From Glandiceps talaboti (taxonomy: Eukaryota; Hemichordata; Enteropneusta; Spengelidae): a stretch of DNA of 64,000 bases. Location: positions 18,428,503 to 18,492,502 of the forward strand of contig NC_135551.1 of assembly GCF_964340395.1 (NCBI RefSeq), written 5' to 3'. A model generated the notes under the pieces. The model was given only the letters and a program-made list of their open reading frames with translations, was not told the origin of the DNA and did not search any database. The translations under genes were made by a program, and so were the position numbers. Shown piece by piece: positions 35,200 through 47,245 of the stretch (positions are counted from its first letter, which is position 1; each line of letters opens with the position of its first letter).

Positions 35200-36920
35200 T
35201 TAACATCTCAAACTCCTAGCACTTGTCGCTACTGTCTTTCGGATAAGTATTTGACCAAAACTAATACGCTTGCAGTTGTCACATAAACAAACTAATTGAC
35301 TTGTCATTAACAATTCCCTACTGCTAATTATCAAACGTTACATTTCTCACATTTAAGCAGCTTTTCAAACGTTATCGTGCTTATTTAAATTTTAACTTCC
35401 AATATGGATCTGGTATTATCTTTCTTTTCATGTGTTTAAATCGTTACGGCCATATAAAGAAACCATGCTAATTTAAAGCTTAAATGAGAAAGACGAGTGG
35501 AGTACAATGTTGCAAAACATAAATTGTCCTTTTCCATATATTACAATTTACCATGGCATTACTTATATAAATATGTTCATTGGTTTGAGACGTAGAAATG
35601 CAATAAACATATCAAATTCCGACAATAACAAATCACAACGCATTTTCCAGTCTGAATTGGTGTAACTATCACGTCAGCGCCATGTTACAATTGTTACTTG
35701 TTACTGCAACAGCTTTCAATTTGCTAAAGAGACTAGAAGCCTCCTTTATACCATCAAATTCCTTTGCTCGTTTATAAGCGTTAAAAGTCTGTTGTAAGTT
35801 CCATAACATTCTATCGCCGGTTTTCAAGGAATTCTAATGCATTATAAGTCAGATCTCTGACATCTGGAAGACTTTCATAATTACCTTAAGATAAAACAGC
35901 TTTGGAAGATACACAACATTACTAATGAATCAACTGCATTCACCTAAAAATGTGGTCGACACATATGCATGCCATCATACACACAAACTGAAATCAAAAG
36001 CGCTTACCTGTTTACAGTCAGAAGTAACAACAGAGGACGAACGGTGGTGAATGTGTTAAAGCTCTCTGGGGTAAAAGTTATATATCGAATTTTCAATTTG
36101 CATAAAGACAAAAGAGAAACGAAACGTGCTTTCCAATGTTTAATTTTGGTAACTAATTTCGTTTCGACGTTCAATTGCAGGTACAAAACAATCCATCTCG
36201 ATAACTATTTTGGTTGTTAAAACAGGAAGGTATTGACAGCTAAGAATATCCTTAATCATGGTTAGTACCTATGATTCTAGTCGAATATAACTATCATTTG
36301 TAGGTGTTACATTGCTGTATCATTTACCAAACATCTCGCTTCTTTGGCTACAATAGCCAGACATATTTTCAGTAGTACTGTTTGTTATTTTATTACTATA
36401 CACGAAGGCAAAAAAAATTGAATGATGAAAAATATTGGGAAATAATATCTAAATATAAAATGATGTCATCAGAAGGAGAAAATGAGCGCCAATCTTTAAT
36501 GTGTTCATGCAAGATTAAAGTCCACAAAAATATATAGCTATATTATGTTTACGAATACTTCACAATCAAATCTCCAGTTCCACGATTGCATTTCCACGAT
36601 TGCATCCTAAAAATGCTCTTTTTGAACATTATAAATTAAACATTATTAAAACATTTTTAGTGCACAACATAACGTTCAAAATGAACATTTTTGGGACGTT
36701 TTTTTCTTAGCTGAGAAGGTTTGGTGGTAAACAAACCAGGAAGACAATTCTCTACTTTGTAGTAAATATATTATAGAGGAAGCACAAGAAAGATTCTTAG
36801 ATGTATTTAATTAATGCTTACTAATATGTATAATCAACAATCTATTATGTGTGCCCTGAAATCTGAAGAAATGGTTAAATGAAATTGTAGTCAAACAACA
36901 CAGAGGGCGTACTCATATGA
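35200..36920. other. 5' flank of lectin gene 1, no gene seen
   Basis: AT-rich, no coding signal. Any promoter and untranslated first exon of lectin gene 1 should lie here; an acceptor (tttgtag) precedes its ATG-bearing exon at about 35051 on the minus strand. Confidence 0.5.
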
Positions 36921-36984
36921 CACATGTTACTTCCTATTCTTTGTTATGACTGAGAGACAGAGACAGACAGGCGAGCGAGAGACA

Positions 36985-36985
<1 letters not shown>

Positions 36986-37063
<78 letters not shown>
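36986..37063 (+). repeat. (GA)n microsatellite
   Basis: About 39 GA units with purine-rich flanks. Confidence 0.97.
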
Positions 37064-37064
<1 letters not shown>

Positions 37065-37677
37065 CAGACAGGCAGATAGACTGCAGACGGATGAACGGAC
37101 GGGCGGCGAGCGGGGAGGCAGAGATAGTAAGAGAGAATGTTTCATAGTCAGATTAAGAAGAATTTGTTAGACAGGACAGGTAGGAAGACCGAGAATAATC
37201 GTGTGGAGGGTTGATTTGAAGAAAGAGAGTGGATTGTACAGATATTTTAGTAGAGTATTGAAATGGAGTAGAAAGATGATGTTAGTTATATCACCCGGGT
37301 TATATCCCGGTATAAACTCCTTTCCCGGGCAGATATTTGAGGTAACAAATGCCAATGTGCATATTGTTTCAGGCTAATGCACCTGAAAAGTAACCCCCCT
37401 GGATGGGAGTACTCCGGCCCCACCCTGTTCACGTTCATACACCGCAACAGACTGTACTCGGAAGCCTGGAAATCAAAAGCCTACAACATAGGAGTCGTGG
37501 TGACCTTGGTGTGCGAGGAAAATGTGAAATCATACATCGACCATGTAACTCCAGGGTCAATGCAAAATTGAACACCAAACAGCTAGACTATTACGTTGTT
37601 GTGTACTCGCTGTAATAAGTATATGTTTAGTGAATGTTAACTCAGTGAATGATTAGTTTGACAACAAATTATCGTTA

Positions 37678-37935
37678 CAGCTAGGAAAAATTGAATCAAT
37701 TCTGTTTGGCTCAAAACGTAAGCTTAATTCCAACTTGAAACTTAACGTTGTGTGTAATAATATCCAAATCACTCACAAAACATCAGTCAAATACCTGGGA
37801 GCAGATTTAGACCAATCGCTTGATGGTGAGAGTATGGCTGAAAAGGTTCTGAAAAAGGTATATGCCAGACTGAAATTCCTATATCGAAATAAATTACTAT
37901 GTTTAGAATTCGATGTAATCAAAATGGAAAATGAA
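37678..37935 (+). pseudogene. LINE reverse transcriptase fragment
   Basis: Reads GKIESILFGSKRK...VKYLGADLDQSLDGESMAEKVLKKVYARLKFLYRN, the stretch after RT motif C of jockey-like LINEs (G-K-T-E...F-G, V-K-Y-L-G, L-x-x-L-x-G). Truncated both sides. Confidence 0.75.
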
Positions 37936-37949
37936 CTGAGCGTTTGAAT

Positions 37950-39550
37950 CAATTGTGTATCAGTATTAAAATGTTTAAAACACAAAATGAATTGTTATCT
38001 TTGCAACTTGAATGTTTCAGTTAATTCTGTACCAGTTTATCTAAAAGGCTAAATAAATGTGTATCGTGAATGTTAACGTTAACGTCTATTGTGTATCAGT
38101 AATTCTTAACGTATGTATTCCGATACATGACTTCACCAGCCTCAAGTAGGACTGCATGGTGTGGAGATTTAGTACGTTTACATTTCTTAAAATGACAGCA
38201 AATGCTACTTTTAAATGGATCGGATGTACTATTCACTTTAAGTTGTGGTTTTCAGAGAGAGTGTAGCATTAACATTCAATTGGTTTATATGTACTCCAGT
38301 TAGATATATGTTGCCTTTGATATTTTATATTTGAATTAAATGTCACACATGCAACATAACACACCTCTTCTACCATAGTTCATATCTCTTGCTGGCCCAA
38401 CTCCCTCTAACTCATCCCTCACTAATAACATCCAGTATTTACTACCGATTTGCAAAAAATCGGCTTCCAATTTTCCGTTTTTGTAAACATTCTCAAAACC
38501 TAAATTATTATGAGTGACCCGAAATGGCTCGGAGTATTGTTTTAATAAGATTGAGCTTACGTTATACAAATAATTGGAAAGATGAAATTAATAAATTGTA
38601 GTCCTGCAACGCAGAGGGCGTACTCATGTGATCTTCATATGCTTTGCTTTAAATGATGTATGTGCAATTTATATGGTTGTTGGTATAGGGTTTTTTTAAA
38701 GGATTAATTTGCATGTTTAGATATTAAAAATGCAAGCTACAAATTTCATATAATATGATACATATATCAACCATAATATTGCTCACATGTCCTATGAAGT
38801 TTATTGTCATAGCTTTTAGTTTTAAAGAATCGTCTGATAAATTATTGAATTTCAGCAATCAAGCTTGTGTTTATTAACGCTTGTTGGTGTACCTTACAAT
38901 CCTAATGGTTGATTTGCATAATTAATTTTTTTTCTCGATAATTAGGTAATATCTTAAGTATCGAAGCTTCATGTTTTTCTTATGATTAATTTTCCAATGA
39001 ATTGGTAACTCACAATTTTCACAATATGTGTAGGAGCAAATATATAAATGTATGGTTTCGTCCATTCATTTTTCATCTAGTACAATCCCGCCATTTTTTT
39101 CGCTGCTTCATGTTCATCCTACAACTGTCACCATTGACCATAATATAGTGCATACATTCAAGAAGTGGTTCACAAACCATAAACACACAATTAATCAGAA
39201 CGGACCTATCTGAATGCATTGGAATCTGAAAAAATATAACCAACAATATAGCTGTAACTTTGGGGTCAAAAGTCTTTAATTCAAAAACATTTTGTAAATT
39301 CGGTTGAATTAGGTTGGGTGTTTGGTAGGGTTGTGTAGGTGAAGAAATATTCAATCTCATACAGTTCTGCTACAGCGCCATTCACGCATTTAAAATTTCC
39401 GCACAATGTCGACATTTCTACATTCAAAAATGATGTGCAAACAGAAAAGTTTCAAAAACAATGTGTATTCGTTGTCACATATAATGAATTAAAAAGAAAA
39501 GAACTTCAAGTTGTCTGAAGAGGGCGTCGTCCACAGACACGCTAGATGAA
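37950..39550. other. No gene seen
   Basis: AT-rich. A 45-bp stretch near 38595-38640 (GCAGAGGGCGTACTCATGTGA) resembles 36885-36925. No coding motif found. Confidence 0.5.
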
Positions 39551-39560
39551 ATTATATTCA

Positions 39561-39667
39561 TACATACATACATACATACATACATACATACATACATACA
39601 TGCTTGCATACATACACATACATACATACATACATACATACATACATACATACATACATACATACAT
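39561..39667 (+). repeat. (CATA)n microsatellite at a LINE 3' end
   Basis: TATG array on the minus strand, directly abutting the 3' end of the LINE at 39668-44395. Confidence 0.97.
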
Positions 39668-39893
39668 AGTTAGTTATTTTATTCACTGTACTTTTTAGAT
39701 GTAGATACACAAAACCCAAGGCAATGATACCGCCAACATAAGTTTAACACACTAAAGTAAATGTCGATAAGTACAGAGGGTCAACCAAAGGCAGATGGCA
39801 CATAATTATATTACATGTAACAGTTCAGACCTGGAGTCAAAAACACTTAAAATTTAAACGGATGGTGGACAAGCTATAATAAGCAGTTTGAGA

Positions 39894-40226
39894 TTATCTT
39901 TGGTCATAGATTTTAAGAATGTCTGATGAGATTTTGACCATGGCAACAATATCCGTTTTACAGAAAAAGTCTTTTAATGAAACAAAGCTGACACCTGGGT
40001 TGGCTTGTCTTATATGATCTGATTGTGGACAATTCAGTATTACATGAGCCTCACTTTGTACCTCGCCACAACGACAAATACGTGCTTCACGTGGTGTAAT
40101 TGGTCGAGTCCATCGGCCGGTCTCAATAGCAAAATTATGCGAAGAGGTACGAAGTCGCGTAAAGTCAATTTGTTGATGTTCTGATAATGTAGATAAACGG
40201 TCCGTATATACATTATGAATCAGCAA
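39894..40226 (-). pseudogene. LINE ORF2 C-terminal zinc-binding tail
   Basis: FTRLRTSSHNFAIETGRW then CRCGEVQSEAHVILNCP, the R-x-R-x-x-S-H...C-x-C...H-x-x-x-x-C tail of LINE ORF2 proteins, followed by its natural stop. Confidence 0.8.
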
Positions 40227-40631
40227 GTCCGGATTAATCTCTGTTCTGTAGGATACAAACTTTGAGCCAGCGTCTAACTGTACACGCGATTTAATTATCT
40301 ATCACATGGTCTCTATCACTCTCTTTACAGACTTTATCTAGATACAGGAAAGATTTAGTTTTCGCTGATTTACATAGCATCCACACGTGATAAAAAGGGT
40401 CACCGGGAACGGTTGCACGCTCCTGTACAAGTTTACTGATGATTTGTTTCTGCGTTGACCGAATGTTTCAATGTAGGTAGCCCTATCTCAAGTAAGCATA
40501 TATAATTCGGTGATGATTTACGCACACCTACCATAGCTTTGATCTCGGTAATGTACATATTTTCTGTCAGGAGGTATCCATTATAAAGCCACGTCTAACA
40601 GCTGTATAATATCGCTGACAACAACGCGGCC

Positions 40632-41735
40632 TCAAGAACCTTTTATCCACAATGGAAAATCAATGTTCTTTAACACAAAGGCGAGGTATTTCCTCAGGTG
40701 ACATTGCTTAGATCTGCATTGTTCATCAACAGCAGTAGCAACTTTTCCATCTTGTGTGAAAGTGGCGCCCAAGTAAACATACGAGTCGCAATTTTGAATT
40801 TTCAAGTCACCGATTGTCATGGCAACCTTATCTGCATCCGATCCATTTATCACTATAAACATTGTCTTTCCTTGATTTATAACCATTCCTGAACGATTAC
40901 AGAATTCAGCTAATATAGTCGCCTTCCTGATGCACATCTCTCTAGTAGTGGAAAGAAGTATAGTACCATCCATAAGGAGGAGAGAGTGAAGCCATTGTAG
41001 GTACCCATCATTTCCGCACTTGGCCATCAAATCACGAATTATGTTATTTACTTATAATGTAAATAGAAAGCAACTCGTAGGCGAGCCTTGCCGTACCCCA
41101 ATACACACAACGATGGTTGCTAGACCTAAAATGAATCTTGTATCTGCATACAGAGTGGCAATAGTCGTGACCATAAGACTGCCACATCCCATGACACGTA
41201 AAAGTTGAATTAATGATGCCCGGGGGACTTTATCATAGGCCTTAGAAAAATCCACGAATGTGATAAAGATTTTAGTCCGTTTAGATTTTGCATAGTCTAT
41301 CAACAGTCTCAATGTCACTATATGCTCCATACACCCGCGACCACTCTTTGCTCCAGCTTGTTCACGATCCGGTGTAAACCTCTTTTCTAATCGTCGATAT
41401 AAAATCACATCATAAACTTTAGCCAATGAATCCATTACACTTATACCACGATAATTTCCACATTGCATTCGTTCACCTTTTTTGAACAAAACAGTGAGTC
41501 TCGATATGGTCCATTCAACAGGTAGGATCGCCTTATTAAATACAACATTAAAGAGCACTGTTAGCATTACAACCCAACTAATTGGCAACCATTTCAGCAT
41601 ACTAGGTGGAACCCCAGAGGGACCGCCACTTTTGTCCGTTTTTAGTGAGTGTATCGCATCATCCACTTCTGATGGTGTTATTGGATCGTCCAGTATGGGT
41701 ACATACGGGCATTGTTGCGCCACCGAAGGGTCCAC
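40632..41735 (-). pseudogene. LINE reverse transcriptase, catalytically dead
   Basis: GNYRGISVMDSLAKVYD, FVDFSKAYDKVPR (motif A) and GVRQGSPTSCFLF (motif B) read from 41735-41052. After a shift, 41030-40632 continues at motif C, where the expected F/Y-A-D-D is LMDG, so the second catalytic Asp is lost. YLGATFTQDGK follows. Confidence 0.85.
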
Positions 41736-41839
41736 TGGAGTCGTATCAGGAGGATTTAACAGCTACTCAAAATGTAGTTTAAAGTCATTGTCAGTTGGGC
41801 GCATATCGTTGGACGATTAAGCCATGGCGCCTTTTCAAT

Positions 41840-42703
41840 TTATTTTCCTCCAAATACGTTTTGTGTCATTGTCATTGAGAGTGACTGCCATTGTGCACTG
41901 ACTATGTCTTGGGGCCGAGACGATGACAATGTACTGGCTTGGTTGGCGCACTGATATAACGATTTGTTCACCTCATTCACAAACACATTCACATCTGAAG
42001 CAAGGATGCTACTAGTATCAGGAGCTTCAGGCAATTGTCTCAAAAATTGGTCGCAATTAATAGACTCACATTTCAACTGTTTCTTTGTTTGTGGTTTACC
42101 TGGCACGTCGATCTGTCCTAGTTCCTTCGATCGATAGCAGATGTCATTAACAGTCCTTACAGCAACATCGGGATTGTCAAAGTGAAAGTTTATTCGAATA
42201 GGTGCATGGTTAGATGGCATCCGTAGATCATTGTCTATTTCAAACCTGCTAACCTGTTTCACAAGTCTAGGAGTTACAAAACAGTAATCTAGTTCTGAAA
42301 TCCAATTTGTGGTCTGACGAAATGTAGGCTGGCTGGGAAAGCTGGTTGCCTCGGTAACAAGACCATTGTCAATGAGTGGAAGCATCGCAGATATTACGGT
42401 AGAGACGAGTTTTGCATTCCGATTTGGTGTCTTCTCTCTGTCGAAAGCATTCTTATAACTCCACTTTTCTGCTCCAGGTTTAGTTTTCAGAAATTCATCT
42501 CGACAATGACCGAACTTGCAGTTGAGATCACCGATGAGAATGACGTCACCGTTAGGGTAACCTGCCAGCTCTCCACTAACTCGAGCCAAGCAGTCCGTTG
42601 TCGTATACCGTGAAAAACTGGGGGCGATGTAACAACATATTATCAATAAAGTAGGTAATGATTTCAAACGAAGTGAAATGTGATCAGAAGCAGCCTGGTC
42701 CAC
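41840..42703 (-). pseudogene. LINE endonuclease, C-terminal half
   Basis: VILIGDLNCKFG (metal-binding GDLN), ISELDYCFVTPRL and SNHAPIRI (catalytic His) identify the second half of an apurinic-type endonuclease. Its upstream neighbour sequence is displaced 777 bp by the TIR element. Confidence 0.85.
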
Positions 42704-42724
42704 ACTCTGGTACGAAAGCCGTCA

Positions 42725-43372
42725 TATCATCCTGACCCATTTGGTATAAATCAAGACTTACTATCCTGGCCCAGTTAATATACAGTAAAACGTACCATCC
42801 TGGCCCATTTGGTATACTGTAAAACATACCATCCTGGCCCATTTGGTATAAAGTAAAACATACCATTCTGGGTCATTAGGTATACAGTAAAATATGCCAT
42901 CCTGGCCTATTTGGTATACAGTAAAACATACCATCCTGGCCCATTTGGTATAAAGTAAAACATGCCATCCTGGCCCATTTGGTGTACAGTAAACATACCA
43001 TCCTGGCCCATTTGGTATAAAGTAAAACATACCATTCTGGGTCATTAGGTATACAGTAAAATATGCCATCCTGGCCTATTTGGTATACAGTAAAACATAC
43101 CATCCTGGCCCATTTGGTATAAAGTAAAACATGCCATCCTGGCCCATTTGGTGTACAGTAAACATACCATCCTGGCCCATTTGGTATAAAGTAAAACATA
43201 CCATTCTGGGTCATTAGGTATACAGTAAAATATGCCATCCTGGCCTATTTGGTATACAGTAAAACATACCATCCTGGCCCATTTGGTATAAAGTAAAACA
43301 TACCATTCTGGGTCATTAGGTATACAGTAACACATACCATCCTGGCCTATTTGGTATAAAGTAAAATACACA
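42725..43372. repeat. 34-bp minisatellite with a higher-order period of about 169 bp
   Basis: About 19 copies of CATCCTGGCCCATTTGGTAT-like units. A five-unit block recurs every 169 bp, so open frames repeat in register (Y-Q-M-G-Q-D-G / P-N-G-P-G-W peptides). These are not genes. Confidence 0.95.
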
Positions 43373-43376
43373 CGAA

Positions 43377-43470
43377 GTTGGAAGTTGGAAGTCGGAAGTT
43401 GGAAGTCGGAAGTTAGAAGTTGGAAGTTGGAAGTCGGAAGTTAGAATTTGGAAGTTGGAAGTCGGAAATC
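43377..43470. repeat. GGAAGTY 7-bp tandem repeat
   Basis: About 13 copies of GGAAGTT/GGAAGTC next to the right TIR. Confidence 0.95.
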
Positions 43471-43487
43471 CCCTGACGGCTTTCGTA

Positions 43488-43840
43488 CTCTGGATATCAT
43501 GAGCTAAACTGTTCCTAATCAACATGGCGCATCCGCCCCGATGACGAGTTTCACCACCTGACATATAACATACATAACTGGGTATAGTGAACACGTTTGG
43601 ATTTTTATCTCACTTAAACAAATGATGTCCGTTGATTTGAGAAAGTTTTGTATCCAAATGTTGTCCAGTTTGTTACGTACACCATTAATGTTCCATGCAA
43701 GTATTGATAAATTGATACCATTGCTCGACATTAAAAATGCGAAAAAACGAGGTTTCCATGAATCGATAATTACACCATCACGCATGATACGCCGCGACTG
43801 CTTATCAAACTCAATTACATGACCATGGTTTGATGGGTTT
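43488..43840 (-). pseudogene. LINE endonuclease, N-terminal half
   Basis: Starts MSSNGINLSILAWNINGVRN (the N-x-N-G metal site) and IICLSEIKI with the catalytic Glu. It continues in a second frame as GGETRHRGGCAMLIRNSLAHDIQ up to the TIR insertion. Confidence 0.8.
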
Positions 43841-44385
43841 ACTTTTTCACCCTCAAAACAGCATAAAGTCTGCCCCACTCCCGACGGACTGCTGAATGAA
43901 TGTCTTTACGAATGTGGATATTGTGAAATGCCTGAATATCCTTAATATTCTTACTATCCTTCACGATGCGATTTCGAATACTAAGGTTCGTCAAAGTTAC
44001 TAGAATTGGCTGGACGTGTGCTGAGTCATCGGACTTTTTCCCTACTCGTTTGCATATTATATCGTCAATCTGGGATCCAGTGGCTTCAGCAATAATCTTT
44101 GTCACTTTCTCCTCATCTGTCGTACAGTTTTTGCCATACACCATTCGGAGCACCCAAAACAACCAATTTATTTGCACGATCTCGACTGTCCAACTTTTCC
44201 AAGAATTTCTGATGGCCTTCTATCACATTCCACAAACTTTTCACCTCCGTGTGCAAACAGGTGTTTTCCTTCTCTAGAGCACTCACCCTAATTTCCATAT
44301 TTGTAAGTGACTGTAGGGTGTCATCTTGTGTTTTTTGTAGTTTATCAAGTTTATCTATAAGAAGACGCTGAAAATCACCATCCAT
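43839..44385 (-). pseudogene. LINE ORF1 protein (coiled coil plus RRM-like), frameshifted
   Basis: ATG at 44385. The first 70 residues form heptad-rich coiled coil (LIDKLDKLQKTQDDTLQSL). After DRANKLVVLGAPN one frameshift leads to a domain like the L1/Tx1 ORF1 RNA-binding region (CKRVGKK..., PILVTLTNLSIRNRIVKDSK), then IHSAVRREWGRL and HVIEFDKQSR. It would bind element RNA as a trimeric chaperone. Confidence 0.75.
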
Positions 44386-44397
44386 TCATCCAATCAC

Positions 44398-44432
44398 CAT
44401 ACATACATACATACATACATACATACATACAT
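44398..44432 (+). repeat. (CATA)n microsatellite between two LINEs
   Basis: Nine units between the 3' end of the RLE-type LINE (44433-46009) and the 5' end of the L1/Tx1-like LINE. Confidence 0.9.
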
Positions 44433-46009
44433 GCAAATGTTGTGTGTTAGTTTTTATAATGCTTGCATCTTTTTCTCCAGATATTACTAGAACCAATTAT
44501 TGAACTAATGCTGCAATATTTTGCAATACAATTAGCATTACTCGTATTCAAACCTACTTTCATAAGGCCACTTACAAATCTGCAGTGAACATTGCCAAGG
44601 CTTCCTAGTATTCATACGACATTTTTAGTACGAAACCCGTAGTTATTTATTTCCAGTGATAGTGGGAAGTATTTCTCAAACTTAGTGTCATAGCATTTCG
44701 AAATATGTGCATCGTATGGAATGGCAATTTCTATCAAGCAAGTCTCTTTGCATTGTTTGTTAATGACAACAATGTCCGGACGTGTGTGTTGGTGCTGTAA
44801 TGTTTCGTTGTTAGAATAAAACTTTGTGGGTTTTATCAGAATGTCTGTGTATGTCTTATTATCAGCATTACTATCTTGGATTTTCTTATAGATGATATTA
44901 ACTACCCGGTTATGTCTTTGTTGATACAGCTTCTGGAATTGTGTGCAGCCATTGAGTATATATGGGATGCTGTTTCAGATGGATGTCGACATATTTTGCA
45001 TGATTTTGTAGATGTAGTTGGGTAGTACAGGGACATGAGGCTTTCACACTGGAATAGTTGAAACCGTCCTTTCGCTACAAATGATCTTAGTTTGTCGTCG
45101 ATGCTGTGGTTGTTCAGGTAGTCAGCTGATAAGGAATGCTGAATCTTTCCCGCATCCCGAAGTACTCGCCCCTGTGATGACATTGCCTTGAGAATTGCTG
45201 CTTGTTGCTGTGACCTATTCTGTTTGTTTGTTTGTTTGTTTGTATGTATGTATGTATGTATGTATGTATGTATGTAGAGTAGCAAGAACTAGCTGATTTG
45301 AATGTTAATGAAACCTCTTTGTCGATGTGCATTTCCAATACGTAGACGTCGTTTACTTTTAGCAGAGATATATTTTCCTGTTTGCACATTTCTAGTAAAT
45401 TGATCCATTGTGATTTTGGCCAATTTACAAGGTTTTACAAGGTTGCCTCTGTCTTCAAGGGCAAATCCTGCAAAGCTATTGGTGTCGTTGTCTGTTGCTA
45501 GGGTAGCTTTCCGTTTCTGCATGTGTAATGATAGTGATTGATGGGCTGCTTGACGCACGTTTGGGTCATCATTGTTGAGAAGTGATAAATAGAAAGACAG
45601 GTGTTTGGCATAGAACATAATATGTGGATTAATTAACCCCAATCCTCCTAGTGACTTTGGTGTGAAAAAGAATGATCTCGTTGACGATGAGTTCATTTTA
45701 AGCCAGTGCCTAGCATAGCCTACGATTGTGTCTTCGATTTCCTCCAGTTTCTTTTCTGTGAAATGTAGATTTGGGTAGTAAAAGTTCAGTTTTGACATAC
45801 ACATCACATTTACTGCAGATAGTTTCGCAGAGGTTGGTAATATTGATGCGTCTATTTGGTTGATATTATCTTTAAATTCATTGGTAAGTGTGTTAACTTG
45901 TTTGTTGTTTGTGGAATTTTCAATATTTATGTCATATCCAAGCAAGGTATGTTTATAGCTGGTTACGTTCGAATATTGGTATGGGTGCATTTTGCACCCA
46001 TACCAATAT
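44433..46009 (-). mobile_element. RLE-type LINE fragment 1 (R2/NeSL-like), 5' truncated
   Basis: Minus-strand reading: LLGYDINIENS...LNFYYPNLHF, SSSTRSFFFTPKSLGGLGLINPHIMFYAKHLSFYLS, LSLHMQKRK, then CKICRHPSETASHI (CCHC-type knuckle) and RPDIVVINKQ...IEIAIPYDAHISK...KFEKYFPL, the restriction-like endonuclease core. Frameshifts are present. A TATG/TTTG array (45221-45275) sits inside the coding part. Confidence 0.8.
45973..46009. repeat. Perfect 17-bp hairpin with TTT loop at an element junction
   Basis: ATATTGGTATGGGTGCA and its complement, lying exactly where minus-strand RLE-LINE coding gives way to the plus-oriented 370-bp repeat. Confidence 0.9.
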
Positions 46010-46398
46010 GACAATTTGAGTGTTGTCGAACAAAGGATGGAAGGGTTTTTTCACACCATCTAACTTAGTTCTGTTTAACTGTAACATTGACCTTGAAGGT
46101 ATGGAAACCAAGCAATATGATAGTATTTCTCTCAAGCAGAAAACGAATAAAACCCAAAAGGGGTATTTTGTTTGTTCTACCAGCATGTTTCTATAGATGT
46201 GACATTTATAGACAAATCGTCATTCTTGTGTGTAGGAGTTTCACCATACTTCGGATAGAAATTTTAAAAAAAACTTTATGACCTTGCGCAGATGTGTACA
46301 GTGAGCTCAATTCATCTGAATTTTAGACAGTATGCGTCGGAACTGAAAGCAACAGATTGCAAATAATCGCCAGTTAATATTTTAGGTAAGTTTTTTCG
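46010..46398 (+). repeat. 370-bp repeat, copy 1
   Basis: Starts ACAATTTGAGTGTTGTCGAAC and ends ATTTTAGGTAAGTTTTTTCG before a TATG array. Four more copies lie at 46717-47091, 48725-49068, 50513-50852 and 52879-53165. Probably an untranslated part of the RLE-LINE family. Confidence 0.85.
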
Positions 46399-46490
46399 TA
46401 TGTATGTATGTATGTATGTATGTATGTATGTATGTATGTATGTATGTATGTATGCATGCATGCATGCATGCATGCATGTATGTATGTATG

Positions 46491-46521
<31 letters not shown>

Positions 46522-46716
46522 GCATACATGCATGCATACATGCATGCATGCATGCATGCATGTATGTATGTATGTATGTATGTATGTATGTATGTATGTA
46601 TGTATGTATGTATGTATGTATGTGTGTATGTATGTACGTACGCGCGTGCGTGTGTATGTATGTAGGTGTGTATGTCTGTCTGTTTGTTTGTCAGGGTGTG
46701 TGTGTGTATGTGTGTA
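46399..46716 (+). repeat. (TATG)n/(TGCA)n array
   Basis: About 80 units with two blocks shifted to CATGCATG. Cys-Met-Tyr-Val frames are artefacts. Confidence 0.97.
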
Positions 46717-47091
46717 CAATTTGAGTGTTGTCGAACAAAGGATGGAAGGATTTTTTCACACCATCTAACTTAGTTCTGTTTAACTGTAACATTGACCTTG
46801 AAGGTATGGAAACCAAGCAATATGATAGTATTTCTCTCAAGCAGAAAACGAATAAAACCAAAAAGGGGTATTTTGTTTGTTCTACCAGCATGTCTCTATA
46901 GATGTGCGTCATTCTTGTGTGTAGGAGTTTCACCATACTTCAGATAGAAATTTAAAAAAAAAAAACACTTTATGACCTTGCGCAGATGTGTACAGTGAGC
47001 TCAGTTCATCTGAATGTTAGACAGTATGCATCAGAACTGAAAGCAGCAGATTGCAAATAATCGCCAGTTAATATTTTAGGTAAGTTTTTTC
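46717..47091 (+). repeat. 370-bp repeat, copy 2
   Basis: Same unit as 46010-46398, over 90 percent alike by eye, again followed by a TATG array. Confidence 0.85.
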
Positions 47092-47158
47092 GTATGTATG
47101 TATGTATGTATGTATGTATGTATGTACGTACGTACGTACGTACGTACGTACGTACGTA

Positions 47159-47190
<32 letters not shown>

Positions 47191-47245
47191 CGTACGTACG
47201 TACGTACGTACGTATGTATGTATGTATGTATGTATGTATGTATGA
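47092..47245 (+). repeat. (TATG)n/(TACG)n/(CACG)n array
   Basis: Symmetric array: TATG, then TACG, then CACG, then back to TACG and TATG, as if mutated outward from the centre. Confidence 0.95.

Larger units (their letters stand above)
42711..43487. mobile_element. 777-bp TIR element packed with minisatellite, inserted in the LINE endonuclease
   Basis: Perfect 14-bp terminal inverted repeats TACGAAAGCCGTCA (42711-42724, 43474-43487) and 6-bp target duplication CTCTGG (42705-42710, 43488-43493). Removing it rejoins the LINE frame as HDIQS-VDQAASDH. The interior is a 34-bp minisatellite and a 7-bp G/A-rich repeat, with no gene. The transposase family is unknown. Confidence 0.9.
39668..44395 (-). 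mobile_element. L1/Tx1-like LINE inserted in a TATG array, degenerate
   Basis: Both ends meet TATG repeats (39561-39667 and 44398-44432). In order on the minus strand: ORF1 (44385-43839), the start of ORF2 endonuclease (43840-43488), a 777-bp TIR insertion, the rest of the endonuclease (42703-41840), RT (41735-40632) and a C-terminal tail (40226-39894). Several frameshifts separate the parts. Confidence 0.85.

Noticed and set aside
37377-37571. Open frame after a good acceptor (GTTTCAG)
   Set aside because: No family motif and no partner exon found; two frames are equally open.
42684-43371. Repeated open frames with Y-Q-M-G-Q-D-G peptides, possibly a repeat protein
   Set aside because: They come from a 34-bp minisatellite inside a TIR element and have no start context, splice pattern or natural boundary.
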